This document shows positions 1-6,299 of a stretch of DNA of 7,946 nucleotides, one piece after another; the stretch's first letter is position 1; each line of letters opens with the position of its first letter. The position numbers and the translations under genes are program-made. The notes below the pieces were generated by a model. It saw only the letters and a program-made list of their open reading frames with translations. It was not told the origin of the DNA and searched no databases. Location of the stretch: NCBI GenBank assembly GCA_947487925.1, contig CANLCA010000115.1, forward strand, positions 1 to 7,946, in the 5' to 3' direction. The stretch is from Verrucomicrobiales bacterium (GTDB taxonomy: Bacteria; Verrucomicrobiota; Verrucomicrobiia; Limisphaerales; F1-80-MAGS106).

Positions 1-17
1 CATGTACCAAGATTCTG

Positions 18-38
18 GTCTGTCAACAGACTCTTTTT
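18..38 (+). terminator. Candidate intrinsic terminator of a + strand gene left of the window
   Basis: A 5-bp perfect stem GTCTG/CAGAC (18-22 with 27-31, loop TCAA) is followed directly by TCTTTTT (32-38). A GU pair can extend the stem by one. The order of hairpin then T-run fits rho-independent termination on the + strand, which would serve a gene ending before the window. The stem is short, so strength is doubtful. CTGGTC (15-20) can alternatively pair with GACCAG (49-54). Confidence 0.3.
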
Positions 39-106
39 GGCGACTCTTGACCAGGGTAGCTCTCGAATGAAGACCTGAGGGCAACGCGACGGTGGCCTCT
101 ATTGGG

Positions 107-136
107 TTGCCGAGACTTAGAGGGATAGAATATAAT
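107..136 (+). promoter_or_regulatory. Sigma-70-like promoter candidate
   Basis: A perfect TATAAT lies at 131-136 in a locally AT-rich patch. TTGCCG at 107-112 could act as a -35 element with an 18-bp spacer, matching TTGACA at four of six positions. It points rightward, antisense to the 3' end of the dehydrogenase gene, and no + strand gene follows. It may be fortuitous or drive a non-coding or antisense transcript. Confidence 0.2.
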
Positions 137-206
137 GTAACTAACTTATAGATAGGGAGTTGAGAAAACTGTCACGCAGCTATCACAGCGCCTTACCATC
201 CAGCTT

Positions 207-1313
207 CTAGGGCGTGTGTGTTGACGAACGAAGCATCACCTGTGCCGGATTGATTGCGCGATACTTGCCTTTGTTGGCGGTGATTTCGAATGCCTGAGGC
301 ACGGACTCCAGGCCCTGCAGCACATGAGTGATCATCGGACGCAATCGGACCCTGCCTGTCGCGACGAGCTGAACGGTATGTTCAAGATGGGCTTGAGTGC
401 TGATGTCTGGAAAGAGGTAACGCAAGCTGCGTTCCCGAAGCAGATCCACATCCAACTCAAAGGGTTGGCCGAACCATGAAACCCCGATGATCTTACCCCC
501 GGACCGAACAGAAGCGATCGCATCTCTTACGGTTTGTGTTCCGGCCAATCCCTGTTTGGGGCTCCCTCCTGCGCATTCAAAGACAATATCCGCACCGTTC
601 CCGCCAGTGAGGTCGCGAATAGCGGCGGCCACATCTCCAGTCCGGGCGTCCAGGGCGTGGTCAGCTCCGAGTTCCTTGGACATAATCCGGGCTTCCTCCC
701 GGACATCCACGGTGATGATGAGCCCAGCACCACTGATTCGTGCGATCTGCATGCATTCGAGGCCCATGCTGCCCTGGCCAAAAATCGCCACCGAATCCCC
801 GATCCGGATCTCCGCGGTCTGAACCGAGGCGACGCTGTCGCTCAAAGACTGCAAACAAGCGGCTTCGCTGTCGGAGATCCGCTCATCCACATGGACGAGC
901 GCGCAATCAGGCAGGGAAGCGATTTCACAGAAGCACCCAGGCAGATCAAACCCGATGACAGGACCCTTGCGACAAAGGAAGCCACGTTCTGAAAGGCAAA
1001 ACGGGCACGTGCCACAGGGGAGTTTTGCCCGGGCAGCAACTCGATCACCGACTTTGAAGCGGGTGACTCCCGGCCCGACCTCAAGGATTCGCACGCAGAA
1101 TTCGTGGCCAAAAAGCTGCACTGGGGCTTCCGTTTCCAGCCGGCGTTTGATGCGCGCATACGCCAGAGTGGGGATTCCAAAGGCCAGCTGGGCTTCTGTC
1201 ACGCTGGGCTGGACACAGAGTGGTTCCGCCAGCACGTGCCCGGGCCGCAATGCGGGCACTGGCACGTCGTCGAGTCGGAAATCGCCAAAATCATAGAACC
1301 GCCAGGCTTTCAT
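207..1313 (-). CDS. Zinc-binding medium-chain (MDR) alcohol dehydrogenase family protein
   Basis: 368-residue cytoplasmic oxidoreductase of the medium-chain dehydrogenase/reductase superfamily, expected to oxidise an alcohol or polyol with NAD(P). The N-terminal GroES-like catalytic domain carries C33 and the GHE motif (H70-E71). The structural-zinc lobe has four cysteines, C100, C103, C106 and C114. The Rossmann domain shows GQGSMG at 179-184 and an acidic D203 at the end of the second strand, which usually favours NAD over NADP. The third catalytic-zinc ligand is less certain: the Glu of the sorbitol-dehydrogenase type is replaced by Gln (Q155), but an LSD motif puts D159 where formaldehyde-dehydrogenase-like members use Asp. 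Its ATG overlaps the TGA of the upstream propeller gene (ATGA) and no Shine-Dalgarno is visible, so translation is probably coupled. Length is normal for the family. The substrate cannot be assigned. Confidence 0.92.
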   Translation of the reverse strand: MKAWRFYDFGDFRLDDVPVPALRPGHVLAEPLCVQPSVTEAQLAFGIPTLAYARIKRRLETEAPVQLFGHEFCVRILEVGPGVTRFKVGDRVAARAKLPCGTCPFCLSERGFLCRKGPVIGFDLPGCFCEIASLPDCALVHVDERISDSEAACLQSLSDSVASVQTAEIRIGDSVAIFGQGSMGLECMQIARISGAGLIITVDVREEARIMSKELGADHALDARTGDVAAAIRDLTGGNGADIVFECAGGSPKQGLAGTQTVRDAIASVRSGGKIIGVSWFGQPFELDVDLLRERSLRYLFPDISTQAHLEHTVQLVATGRVRLRPMITHVLQGLESVPQAFEITANKGKYRAINPAQVMLRSSTHTP

Positions 1314-2347
1314 AGGGTTGAAGAGTCGCGGAGTAGGGAAAACTTTTGCAAGGTGTGGCAGTGAGGAGAGACCAACCCTCGATTCCCCCCCGCAGACATC
1401 ACGACTTCCGCGACGTAGAGGTCTCCGGTGGAATCCAAACAGAGGTCGTGTGGTGCGAAGAAATCTCCTGGTGCTGTGGGATTAGTGCCACCTCCCCAGC
1501 GTGCGAGGATCTGACCGCGCGGTCCCAGGACGCTCACTCTCCCCCCGGTCGCATCCGGACTAGGTGGTTTTGTCCCGGACCACATTCCTGACCGATAACC
1601 GAGCTCGGCGACGAAGAGGTGACCCTCCGGGTCGAAAACAACCTGGCAGGGTCGAGCGACGTCCGGCCATTGCTCGAGGAAATCGCCCTGAGAAGAAAAA
1701 AGTTGGATCCGGCTGTTTTCACGATCCGCAACATAGACGATGCCTCGCTGATCGACTGCGATGACGTGGGGAACATTGAATTGCCCTGGGCCCGATCCTG
1801 GTTCACCCCAGGAGTGCAAGAGCCGCCCTGTGGGATCAAATTTGTGAACGCGTGCATTCCCATAGCCATCGGTCACAAAAAGCTCACCCTGCAAACCCAA
1901 CGCAAGGTTGGTCGGAAAATGGAACGGCGGACCAGCCTCCCGGATAGTCCGGAAATCGACGCTAGTGGCTCCGGTGGGCGACGGCTGCCCACGAGTGCCC
2001 AGGGTCATCAGCAATCGGCCATCGGCGGTGAACTTTCGAACAGTGTGATCCAGGTCGTCGGTGCAGTAAACTGAATCATCGGGGCCGATCGTGATGCCGT
2101 GTGGTCGGGCGAACTCCCCTTCGCCCCAGCAGTAGAGGAATGCCCCTTCGCGGTCGAATACCATGACGGGGTGGTCGCCTCGGTTAAAAAGGTGCACCCT
2201 GTCCTGCGAGTCGCAAGCCACGCCCGCAACCTCCAGCCAGGAGTAACCCTCTGGACGATGGACCCATTCCGCATTCGCTTGAAAACGAAACGGCGGCTCG
2301 CCAACCACCCCCTGGATTGGGGTAGTTTCTGGAATCGAAGGAATCAA
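1310..2347 (-). CDS. NHL-repeat six-bladed beta-propeller protein, PAL-like (peptidyl-alpha-hydroxyglycine lyase family)
   Basis: 345-residue propeller built of repeated blades with the NHL pattern (for example RPHGITIGPDDSVYCTD at 81-97 and VPHVIAVDQRGIVYVAD at 192-208). The N-terminal part, running from the EVAGVACDSQDRV stretch (39-51) into NRGDHPVMVFD (55-65), is typical of bacterial proteins annotated as peptidyl-alpha-hydroxyglycine alpha-amidating lyase. Residues that I align by eye to the lyase active site are present: R56, H83, Y162, H194, R209 or R213, and H300, the three histidines being the zinc ligands in rat PAL. No signal peptide or membrane segment is seen, so it is probably cytoplasmic. 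The assigned start is TTG with a poor ribosome site; an in-frame GTG at V14 (2308) would keep all recognisable family sequence. It lies 20 bp after the SMP-30 gene and overlaps the dehydrogenase start. The physiological substrate is unknown; peptide amidation is unlikely without a monooxygenase partner. Confidence 0.85.
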   Translation of the reverse strand: MIPSIPETTPIQGVVGEPPFRFQANAEWVHRPEGYSWLEVAGVACDSQDRVHLFNRGDHPVMVFDREGAFLYCWGEGEFARPHGITIGPDDSVYCTDDLDHTVRKFTADGRLLMTLGTRGQPSPTGATSVDFRTIREAGPPFHFPTNLALGLQGELFVTDGYGNARVHKFDPTGRLLHSWGEPGSGPGQFNVPHVIAVDQRGIVYVADRENSRIQLFSSQGDFLEQWPDVARPCQVVFDPEGHLFVAELGYRSGMWSGTKPPSPDATGGRVSVLGPRGQILARWGGGTNPTAPGDFFAPHDLCLDSTGDLYVAEVVMSAGGNRGLVSPHCHTLQKFSLLRDSSTL

Positions 2348-2367
2348 AGCGCGTGTTCCGAAGGAGG

Positions 2368-3429
2368 TTATTTCGAGGGCAGATGAGGATGAAACCCTTT
2401 GGTTTTCAGGCGAATCCGATGCAGCCCTTTGTCGATAGTCACGTAGAGGGAGTGGGCGTCCGCTCCAATCCCGAATTCGACATTGCTGGGAATCCCGCGC
2501 CAGTCCTCGAACAATCCCTTTTGGTTCCGAGCGCCCGTCTCAATAAACGCCAGCTCTCGCCCGGCGGGATCGACAACCATGAGACCTGGTCTAGCGAGGC
2601 TGCGGCACGCCAGGTAGATGTTCCCTTGGGTGTCCACAGTCATCCCGTCGCACCCGTTTTCAAGGCCGAAGTCGACAAGGGTTCTTGGGGGACCGGAGAC
2701 GAGCCCCTCTGGGCCAAGGGGGAAAGCGTGAACCTTCATCGCGCCTCGTTTTGGTTCAGGATCCGTTGGTTTCAGGCGGTTTCCGCCGTTGTTATGATCG
2801 CCCACATACAGGGTCTTTTGATCCGGGCTCAGAACGATGCCGTTTGGTTTTTCGGCGGCTTGAGTGATCTCGACCACATGCCCTTCACGGTCGAGGCGAT
2901 ACACAGCCTCGCGCTCCAATTCGCGTGGTTCGGCGCCTCCGTAACGGGGGTCGGTAAAATAAATCCGTCCTTTGAGGTCCATGCACAGGTCGTTTGGGGA
3001 ATTGAAACGGCGACCATTGAAACGGTCAGCCAAGGTAGTTCCGGTTCGAGTCGCCAGGTCCCAGCGAATGAGTCGGCGTCCTCCGCCATCGGCCCCATCG
3101 CACGAAATCATGGACCCATCCCTTTGAAAGGCCAGGCCGTTGGACTTGCCGGAGTTGGAAGTGAACACGGAAATCTTGGCGGTTCTTGGATGGTATTGGA
3201 GGATCATGCCATTGTCGGCGCCGAATGGCATGTCGGTGAAGTAGATGCTGCCATCAGGCGCCACGGCCGGGCCTTCGGTCAGGCCGCTGTTGAGCCGCGC
3301 CTGTCGGGCGTGCAGAAGTTCCAGCTTTGAATCCGCCGGAACGATCGGGTTCTCCGCCGCGGGAGCCGCCTGCCCGACCCACGTCCAGACCCACGCCGTC
3401 ACCAGCAAGCCTAATGACTGAACACGCAT
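2368..3429 (-). CDS. Exported SMP-30/gluconolactonase/LRE family protein
   Basis: 353-residue six-bladed propeller of the SMP-30/gluconolactonase family, metal-dependent lactone hydrolases acting on sugar lactones and related esters. Residues 1 to about 22 form a signal peptide (MRVQ start, hydrophobic core, then AAPAA), indicating export to the periplasm. Family motifs appear in order: TEGPAVAPDG (51-60) with the metal-ligand Glu E52, NSPNDL (143-148) with N146 in the substrate pocket, KPNGIVLSPD (194-203) with ligand N196, and CDGMTVD (260-266) with ligand D261. The full metal site therefore looks intact. It is the first gene of a three-gene minus-strand operon, with a good ribosome site AAGGA five bases before ATG. 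The partner genes suggest that the lactone or ester product feeds sugar-acid metabolism, but the substrate is not determined. Confidence 0.92.
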   Translation of the reverse strand: MRVQSLGLLVTAWVWTWVGQAAPAAENPIVPADSKLELLHARQARLNSGLTEGPAVAPDGSIYFTDMPFGADNGMILQYHPRTAKISVFTSNSGKSNGLAFQRDGSMISCDGADGGGRRLIRWDLATRTGTTLADRFNGRRFNSPNDLCMDLKGRIYFTDPRYGGAEPRELEREAVYRLDREGHVVEITQAAEKPNGIVLSPDQKTLYVGDHNNGGNRLKPTDPEPKRGAMKVHAFPLGPEGLVSGPPRTLVDFGLENGCDGMTVDTQGNIYLACRSLARPGLMVVDPAGRELAFIETGARNQKGLFEDWRGIPSNVEFGIGADAHSLYVTIDKGLHRIRLKTKGFHPHLPSK

Positions 3430-3434
3430 AGTTT

Positions 3435-3439
3435 TCCTT
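3435..3439 (-). promoter_or_regulatory. Ribosome binding site of the SMP-30 gene
   Basis: Minus-strand AAGGA lies 5 bases before the ATG at 3429. It supports this start, which also leaves an intact signal peptide, and it is the clearest ribosome site among the minus-strand genes of the window. Confidence 0.6.
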
Positions 3440-3830
3440 GAAATAGGTTCTCGATTCTTAAGCCCTGCACCGACAACCCTCTGCGCAGCAGACGCGGAGT
3501 TCCTTCCCGCAGGGTGAATGTTTCCGTATCAAAGCGTAATCCGGGCATGAAGGAAAGAAGGAAAGGTAGGCTACGGCGCGTGGGCAGAGATCGGGCGAGT
3601 TTGCCCTTGTATCTGTCGCCCACTAGGATGTCGGCAAGCATTGTCGTCGCGTCCATCAATTGGCAAACCCGGGCATCGAACGCCCATTCACTCCTCAAGC
3701 GCTCGAGCCGTGCTTTCTCCACCCAAAACACAAATCCGTTGCACGACTTTCGGCACCCAGCGCAGGGATACCAAGCGTTGCAACCCGTCGTCCATCGCGG
3801 CGCTCTTAAACCTTAAACCGGCAGTTGCGG

Positions 3831-3859
3831 ATCGCGGATCTTCTAAAGATCTTGGCGAT
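3831..3859. repeat. Inverted repeat / long hairpin
   Basis: ATCGC (3831-3835) pairs with GCGAT (3855-3859), and inside it GATCTT (3837-3842) pairs with AAGATC (3846-3851) around loop CTA, with a small internal asymmetry. That gives 11 base pairs over 29 bases. No T-run follows on either strand, so it is not a typical terminator. It could be an operator for the SMP-30 operon, though it lies about 400 bp upstream, or a degenerate repeat element. Confidence 0.5.
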
Positions 3860-4017
3860 AAAGCCATTCCGAATCACTCACCAGATCCATAAAGGATTTG
3901 CCTCGTTCTTCGTCATGCCTTTCTCATCCAAGCCTTTGCAAATCTTCACGATGTTCAACCGCCGGTTTATGGTTAAAATCCGGAAGCCCTTTTTCGTGCT
4001 GGTTGGAATATGAGTTT

Positions 4018-4039
4018 GAAAGGAGTCGAAGGGTTCGAC
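4018..4039 (-). terminator. Candidate terminator after the isomerase gene
   Basis: On the minus strand, a 6-bp perfect stem GTCGAA/TTCGAC with loop CCC begins 3 bases after the isomerase TGA and is followed by TCCTTTC. Position and symmetry fit a terminator, but the U-tract is interrupted, so efficiency is uncertain. Confidence 0.35.
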
Positions 4040-4042
4040 ATC

Positions 4043-4960
4043 TCAATCCGGGAAGAAGGGTCGTAACACGTTTCGCGCCACGCGCAGCGCGGTCACGCGG
4101 CCTTCGAGTGATTTGCCGAAAGTGTCGTCCTCCACCTCGATGCAGACCGGTCCACGATAACCTGATTGCATTAAAGATCCCATGAACCGACTCCAGTCGA
4201 TCTCTCCGTAACCCGGAATGCGCGGTTGGTGCCACTGGAGTGGAGTCGCAAAGATGCCGACTTCATTCAGTCGACTTCTGTCGATTCTGACATCCTTCGC
4301 ATGGAGGTGGAAAAATTTCCCTGAAAACTCCTGTAGGGGAAGCTCGGGGTCCATGTGCTGAAGCACCATGTGGGAGGGGTCGTAGTTCAGTCCAAAATGA
4401 GCGCTGGGAATATCCGAGAACATCCTCCTCCAGATCGCGGGCGTGGTAGCCAGGTTCTTTCCCCCGGGCCATTCGTCTCGGGTGAAGAGCATCGGGCAAT
4501 TCTCGATCCCGACCTTCACGTCGTGGTCTTCCGCGAAGGCTATCAACGGACGCCAAATCTTCAAAAACCGTGGCCAGTTCTCATCGACGGATCGCGTCCA
4601 GTCCCTACCGATAAACGAGTTCACACGGCGCAGGCCCAGAAGTGAAGCGGCGCGGATGACCTTTTTTAAATGGTCCACACAGATCCTGGAGACCGCGGGA
4701 TCAGGGTCGAGCGGGTTGGGATAGTATCCGAGCCCGCTGAGACTCACCCCATATTTGTCGCAAAGAGTGCGAACCGCGTCGGCTTGGCGTGTGTGGAACC
4801 TTGTGACATCGACATGGGTCACGCCGGCGAACTTGCGCTCGGCCTTACCGGCCGGCCAGCACATGGCTTCGACGCAGGAAAAACCCTCTTCCGAGGCCAA
4901 AGCCAGCACCTCGTCAAGAGACAACTCCGCAAGGATGGCAGAGACAAAGCCTAGTTGCAT
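4043..4960 (-). CDS. Sugar phosphate isomerase/epimerase (xylose-isomerase-like TIM barrel)
   Basis: 305-residue cytoplasmic (beta/alpha)8-barrel of the AP-endonuclease-2/xylose-isomerase-like superfamily, which isomerises or epimerises sugars and sugar derivatives using a divalent metal. Barrel strand motifs are clear: MQLGFVSAIL at the N-terminus, CVEAMCWP (29-36), VGIENC (150-155) with E153, NYDPSH (192-197) with D194 and H197, FHLHAKD (217-223) with H220, and CIEVEDD (273-279) with E275. These Glu/Asp/His residues match the usual metal site. I chose ATG 4960 because strand 1 begins there and the length suits the family. An ATG at 4987 and a TTG at 5101 add 9 or 47 residues without family-like sequence, and no start has a good ribosome site. 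It lies downstream of the DTW gene on the same strand, with 166 bp between them. Substrate unknown. Confidence 0.9.
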   Translation of the reverse strand: MQLGFVSAILAELSLDEVLALASEEGFSCVEAMCWPAGKAERKFAGVTHVDVTRFHTRQADAVRTLCDKYGVSLSGLGYYPNPLDPDPAVSRICVDHLKKVIRAASLLGLRRVNSFIGRDWTRSVDENWPRFLKIWRPLIAFAEDHDVKVGIENCPMLFTRDEWPGGKNLATTPAIWRRMFSDIPSAHFGLNYDPSHMVLQHMDPELPLQEFSGKFFHLHAKDVRIDRSRLNEVGIFATPLQWHQPRIPGYGEIDWSRFMGSLMQSGYRGPVCIEVEDDTFGKSLEGRVTALRVARNVLRPFFPD

Positions 4961-5072
4961 GTTGTTTGTGATCACTGAAATACCCATTCTCAAGAGACTT
5001 CGGGGTTCTATCAATCGTTGACGAAGTTCGCAACGCGGAAACTGTGCCTGGGGCATTTTCGAAAGAGGACAG

Positions 5073-5096
5073 GAGGTCCGGCCCGTTTCAGACCTC
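5073..5096 (-). other. Hairpin in the gap after the DTW gene
   Basis: GAGGTC (5073-5078) and GACCTC (5091-5096) form a 6-bp stem around a 12-base GC-rich loop, located 31 bases past the DTW stop on the minus strand. The pyrimidine-rich CTGTCCTCTTTC follows. It might attenuate read-through from the DTW gene into the isomerase gene, but the poor T-run makes it weak as an intrinsic terminator. Confidence 0.25.
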
Positions 5097-5126
5097 GGCA
5101 AAATGTGGTGGAATCGCGAGCTGAAA

Positions 5127-6101
5127 TCATGAGTCCATGCGGAATGGGGAGGATGGTTTAGGTTGAGTGGGGGTGTGGATCCCGTTTTCGGGCTGTTTTG
5201 GCCCTTCGGAACCCTGAATCGGCAATTCCGGGAGTCGCTGAAGGGAGTGGGTCAAGAGCCCTGAATCCGGAGCTGGATCGTCGCTAGGATTAGTTTGGCG
5301 CCAAAGACTCGACCGACGCGACGGTGATGAGAGGGCTGGGCGGCGCTGGTTGAGCTGCGAGAGCAGTTCTGGCAGAGCGGCACCGAGCGGGGAGGAATTC
5401 AGAAACTCCCTCGCCTCTTCCTTTCGGCCCCTGGCTCGCAATCCGGCGTAAACGTGGAGCTCAAACTGGATTTGGAGTTCAGAGTGGGCCTCCGACATTC
5501 CGAAGGTTTTCAGGAGAAAAAGCAGGGCCTCCACCGTGGAGAACCGGCCTTCGCTGTGCTGTGCGCGGAGTTGGAAACGACTCTTCCCGGACATGGGCAG
5601 AGCCACCCTTTTCCCACACAATCCGATCTTGCGCGCCATGGAGGTCGCCTCTCGCCAGGACCCATCTAGGAGCAACACCTGGACCGCTTCCGGGGCGATG
5701 CCTTTGGGGATGGGCAGGCCCGAGGGATCAAGAATCCAGAGCTCCCGCCCAGGAACGAGGATCTGGGTGGCGTCAAACCGCTGCTCGCTGCGCCATAAAT
5801 GTTGTCTCGATCCCGTGAGCGTACGGCAAATCACTCCCCCGGTGCTGCTCGGCCTACCGACTTCGCGATAGTGCGTTAGAACATCCACTTGGAGCGGGCA
5901 AATCAGGGTCCGCGCTCCGGCACACACGCACCACCTTGGCGGCAGTCGACATCGTGAACAAGCCGCGCCTATCTTCAAGGGTTCGTCCACCAGAGGCTCC
6001 GCGTGGTCAAGCGTCAGTTCAACAGCACCTGCCGGGGTTCTCCATGGGTGTGCCTTTTTCCTTTTGCGTTTTGAACGCTCGATGCTCACTGTGTGGCTCA
6101 T
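5127..6101 (-). CDS. DTW domain protein, tRNA-uridine aminocarboxypropyltransferase-like
   Basis: 324-residue member of the DTW family. The characterised E. coli member TapT (YfiP) transfers the 3-amino-3-carboxypropyl group of S-adenosylmethionine to a tRNA uridine (acp3U at position 47). The domain opens with the cysteine motif CSRCRLPPRWCVC (48-60; C48, C51, C58, C60). Then come the HYREVGRPSSTG stretch (77-88) and the signature strand VLLLDGSW (142-149), where Ser replaces the usual Thr of DTW. FSTVEAL (187-193) follows near the end of the core. Residues 1-45 are basic at the start (KRKRKK, 11-16), which could help tRNA binding. Residues from about 255 to 324 are rich in Pro, Ser, Arg and Gln, look disordered and extend beyond the usual length of about 200-240. 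Start ATG 6101 has only a weak GGGA before it. The family assignment is firm; activity and target position are inferred. Confidence 0.88.
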   Translation of the reverse strand: MSHTVSIERSKRKRKKAHPWRTPAGAVELTLDHAEPLVDEPLKIGAACSRCRLPPRWCVCAGARTLICPLQVDVLTHYREVGRPSSTGGVICRTLTGSRQHLWRSEQRFDATQILVPGRELWILDPSGLPIPKGIAPEAVQVLLLDGSWREATSMARKIGLCGKRVALPMSGKSRFQLRAQHSEGRFSTVEALLFLLKTFGMSEAHSELQIQFELHVYAGLRARGRKEEAREFLNSSPLGAALPELLSQLNQRRPALSSPSRRSSLWRQTNPSDDPAPDSGLLTHSLQRLPELPIQGSEGPKQPENGIHTPTQPKPSSPFRMDS

Positions 6102-6158
6102 TCCCGGGCTCAGAACCCTGGATTCGGATCATCCTATGCCACCCATGCCCCCATGTCA

Positions 6159-6177
6159 CTCTCTTCTGGGGAGAGAG
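6159..6177. repeat. Inverted repeat in the divergent intergenic region
   Basis: CTCTCT (6159-6164) and AGAGAG (6172-6177) form a 6-bp stem around loop TCTGGGG. It sits midway between the divergent DTW and TPR genes and could be an operator or leader hairpin. No convincing -35/-10 pair was found in the surrounding 198 bp, which must contain both promoters. Confidence 0.3.
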
Positions 6178-6282
6178 AAGTCCTGCGCCCAGTTTTCGCT
6201 TCCGGCTACCTCTTGGGAGTTTTGTCGGGGGAGGCTTTGGAGGGCTTGGGTGGGCGTTGAATTGAGCGGGGATATCCCGACC

Positions 6283-6294
6283 GGAGGCCTAGGA
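6283..6294 (+). promoter_or_regulatory. Ribosome binding site of the TPR gene
   Basis: GGAGG (6283-6287) lies 12 bases before the ATG at 6300, and AGGA (6291-6294) lies 5 bases before it. The second has better spacing. Together they support the chosen start. Confidence 0.5.
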
Positions 6295-6299
6295 ATAAA

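Larger units (their letters stand above)
3430..4042. other. 613-bp gene-poor intergenic region
   Basis: No confident gene is present between the isomerase stop and the SMP-30 start. The minus strand has a 106-codon open frame from a GTG (3411-3731) that overlaps the SMP-30 start by 19 bp. It also has a 35-codon ATG frame (3688-3795, MDDGLQRLVS start) in another phase that overlaps the first. Neither shows a recognisable domain, a ribosome site or convincing composition. The region also holds the tandem CTTAAAC pair (3805-3818), the tandem GCGGATC pair (3827-3840) and the inverted repeat at 3831-3859. The leader and promoter of the SMP-30 operon must lie here, but no clear -35/-10 pair was found. 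Confidence 0.55.

Noticed and set aside
2..70. Short + strand ATG frame (22 codons) at the left edge
   Set aside because: It has no visible ribosome site (upstream is outside the window) and overlaps the terminator-like hairpin. It is too short to support.
165..188. Possible terminator after the dehydrogenase stop (CTGT/ACAG with TTTT on the minus strand)
   Set aside because: The stem is only 4 bp with a 12-base loop, too weak to call.
2353..3330. Long + strand open frame of 325 codons, preceded by a strong AAGGAGG (2361-2367)
   Set aside because: It lies wholly antisense to the SMP-30 gene, whose family motifs and signal peptide are clear. Its translation has no recognisable domain, and the AAGGAGG is 15 bases from the nearest ATG. 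It is taken as a shadow of high-GC coding DNA.
3411..3731. 106-codon minus-strand frame as a separate gene
   Set aside because: It uses GTG without a ribosome site, overlaps the SMP-30 start and its signal peptide, and shows no family features. It is kept only as part of the description of the gap.
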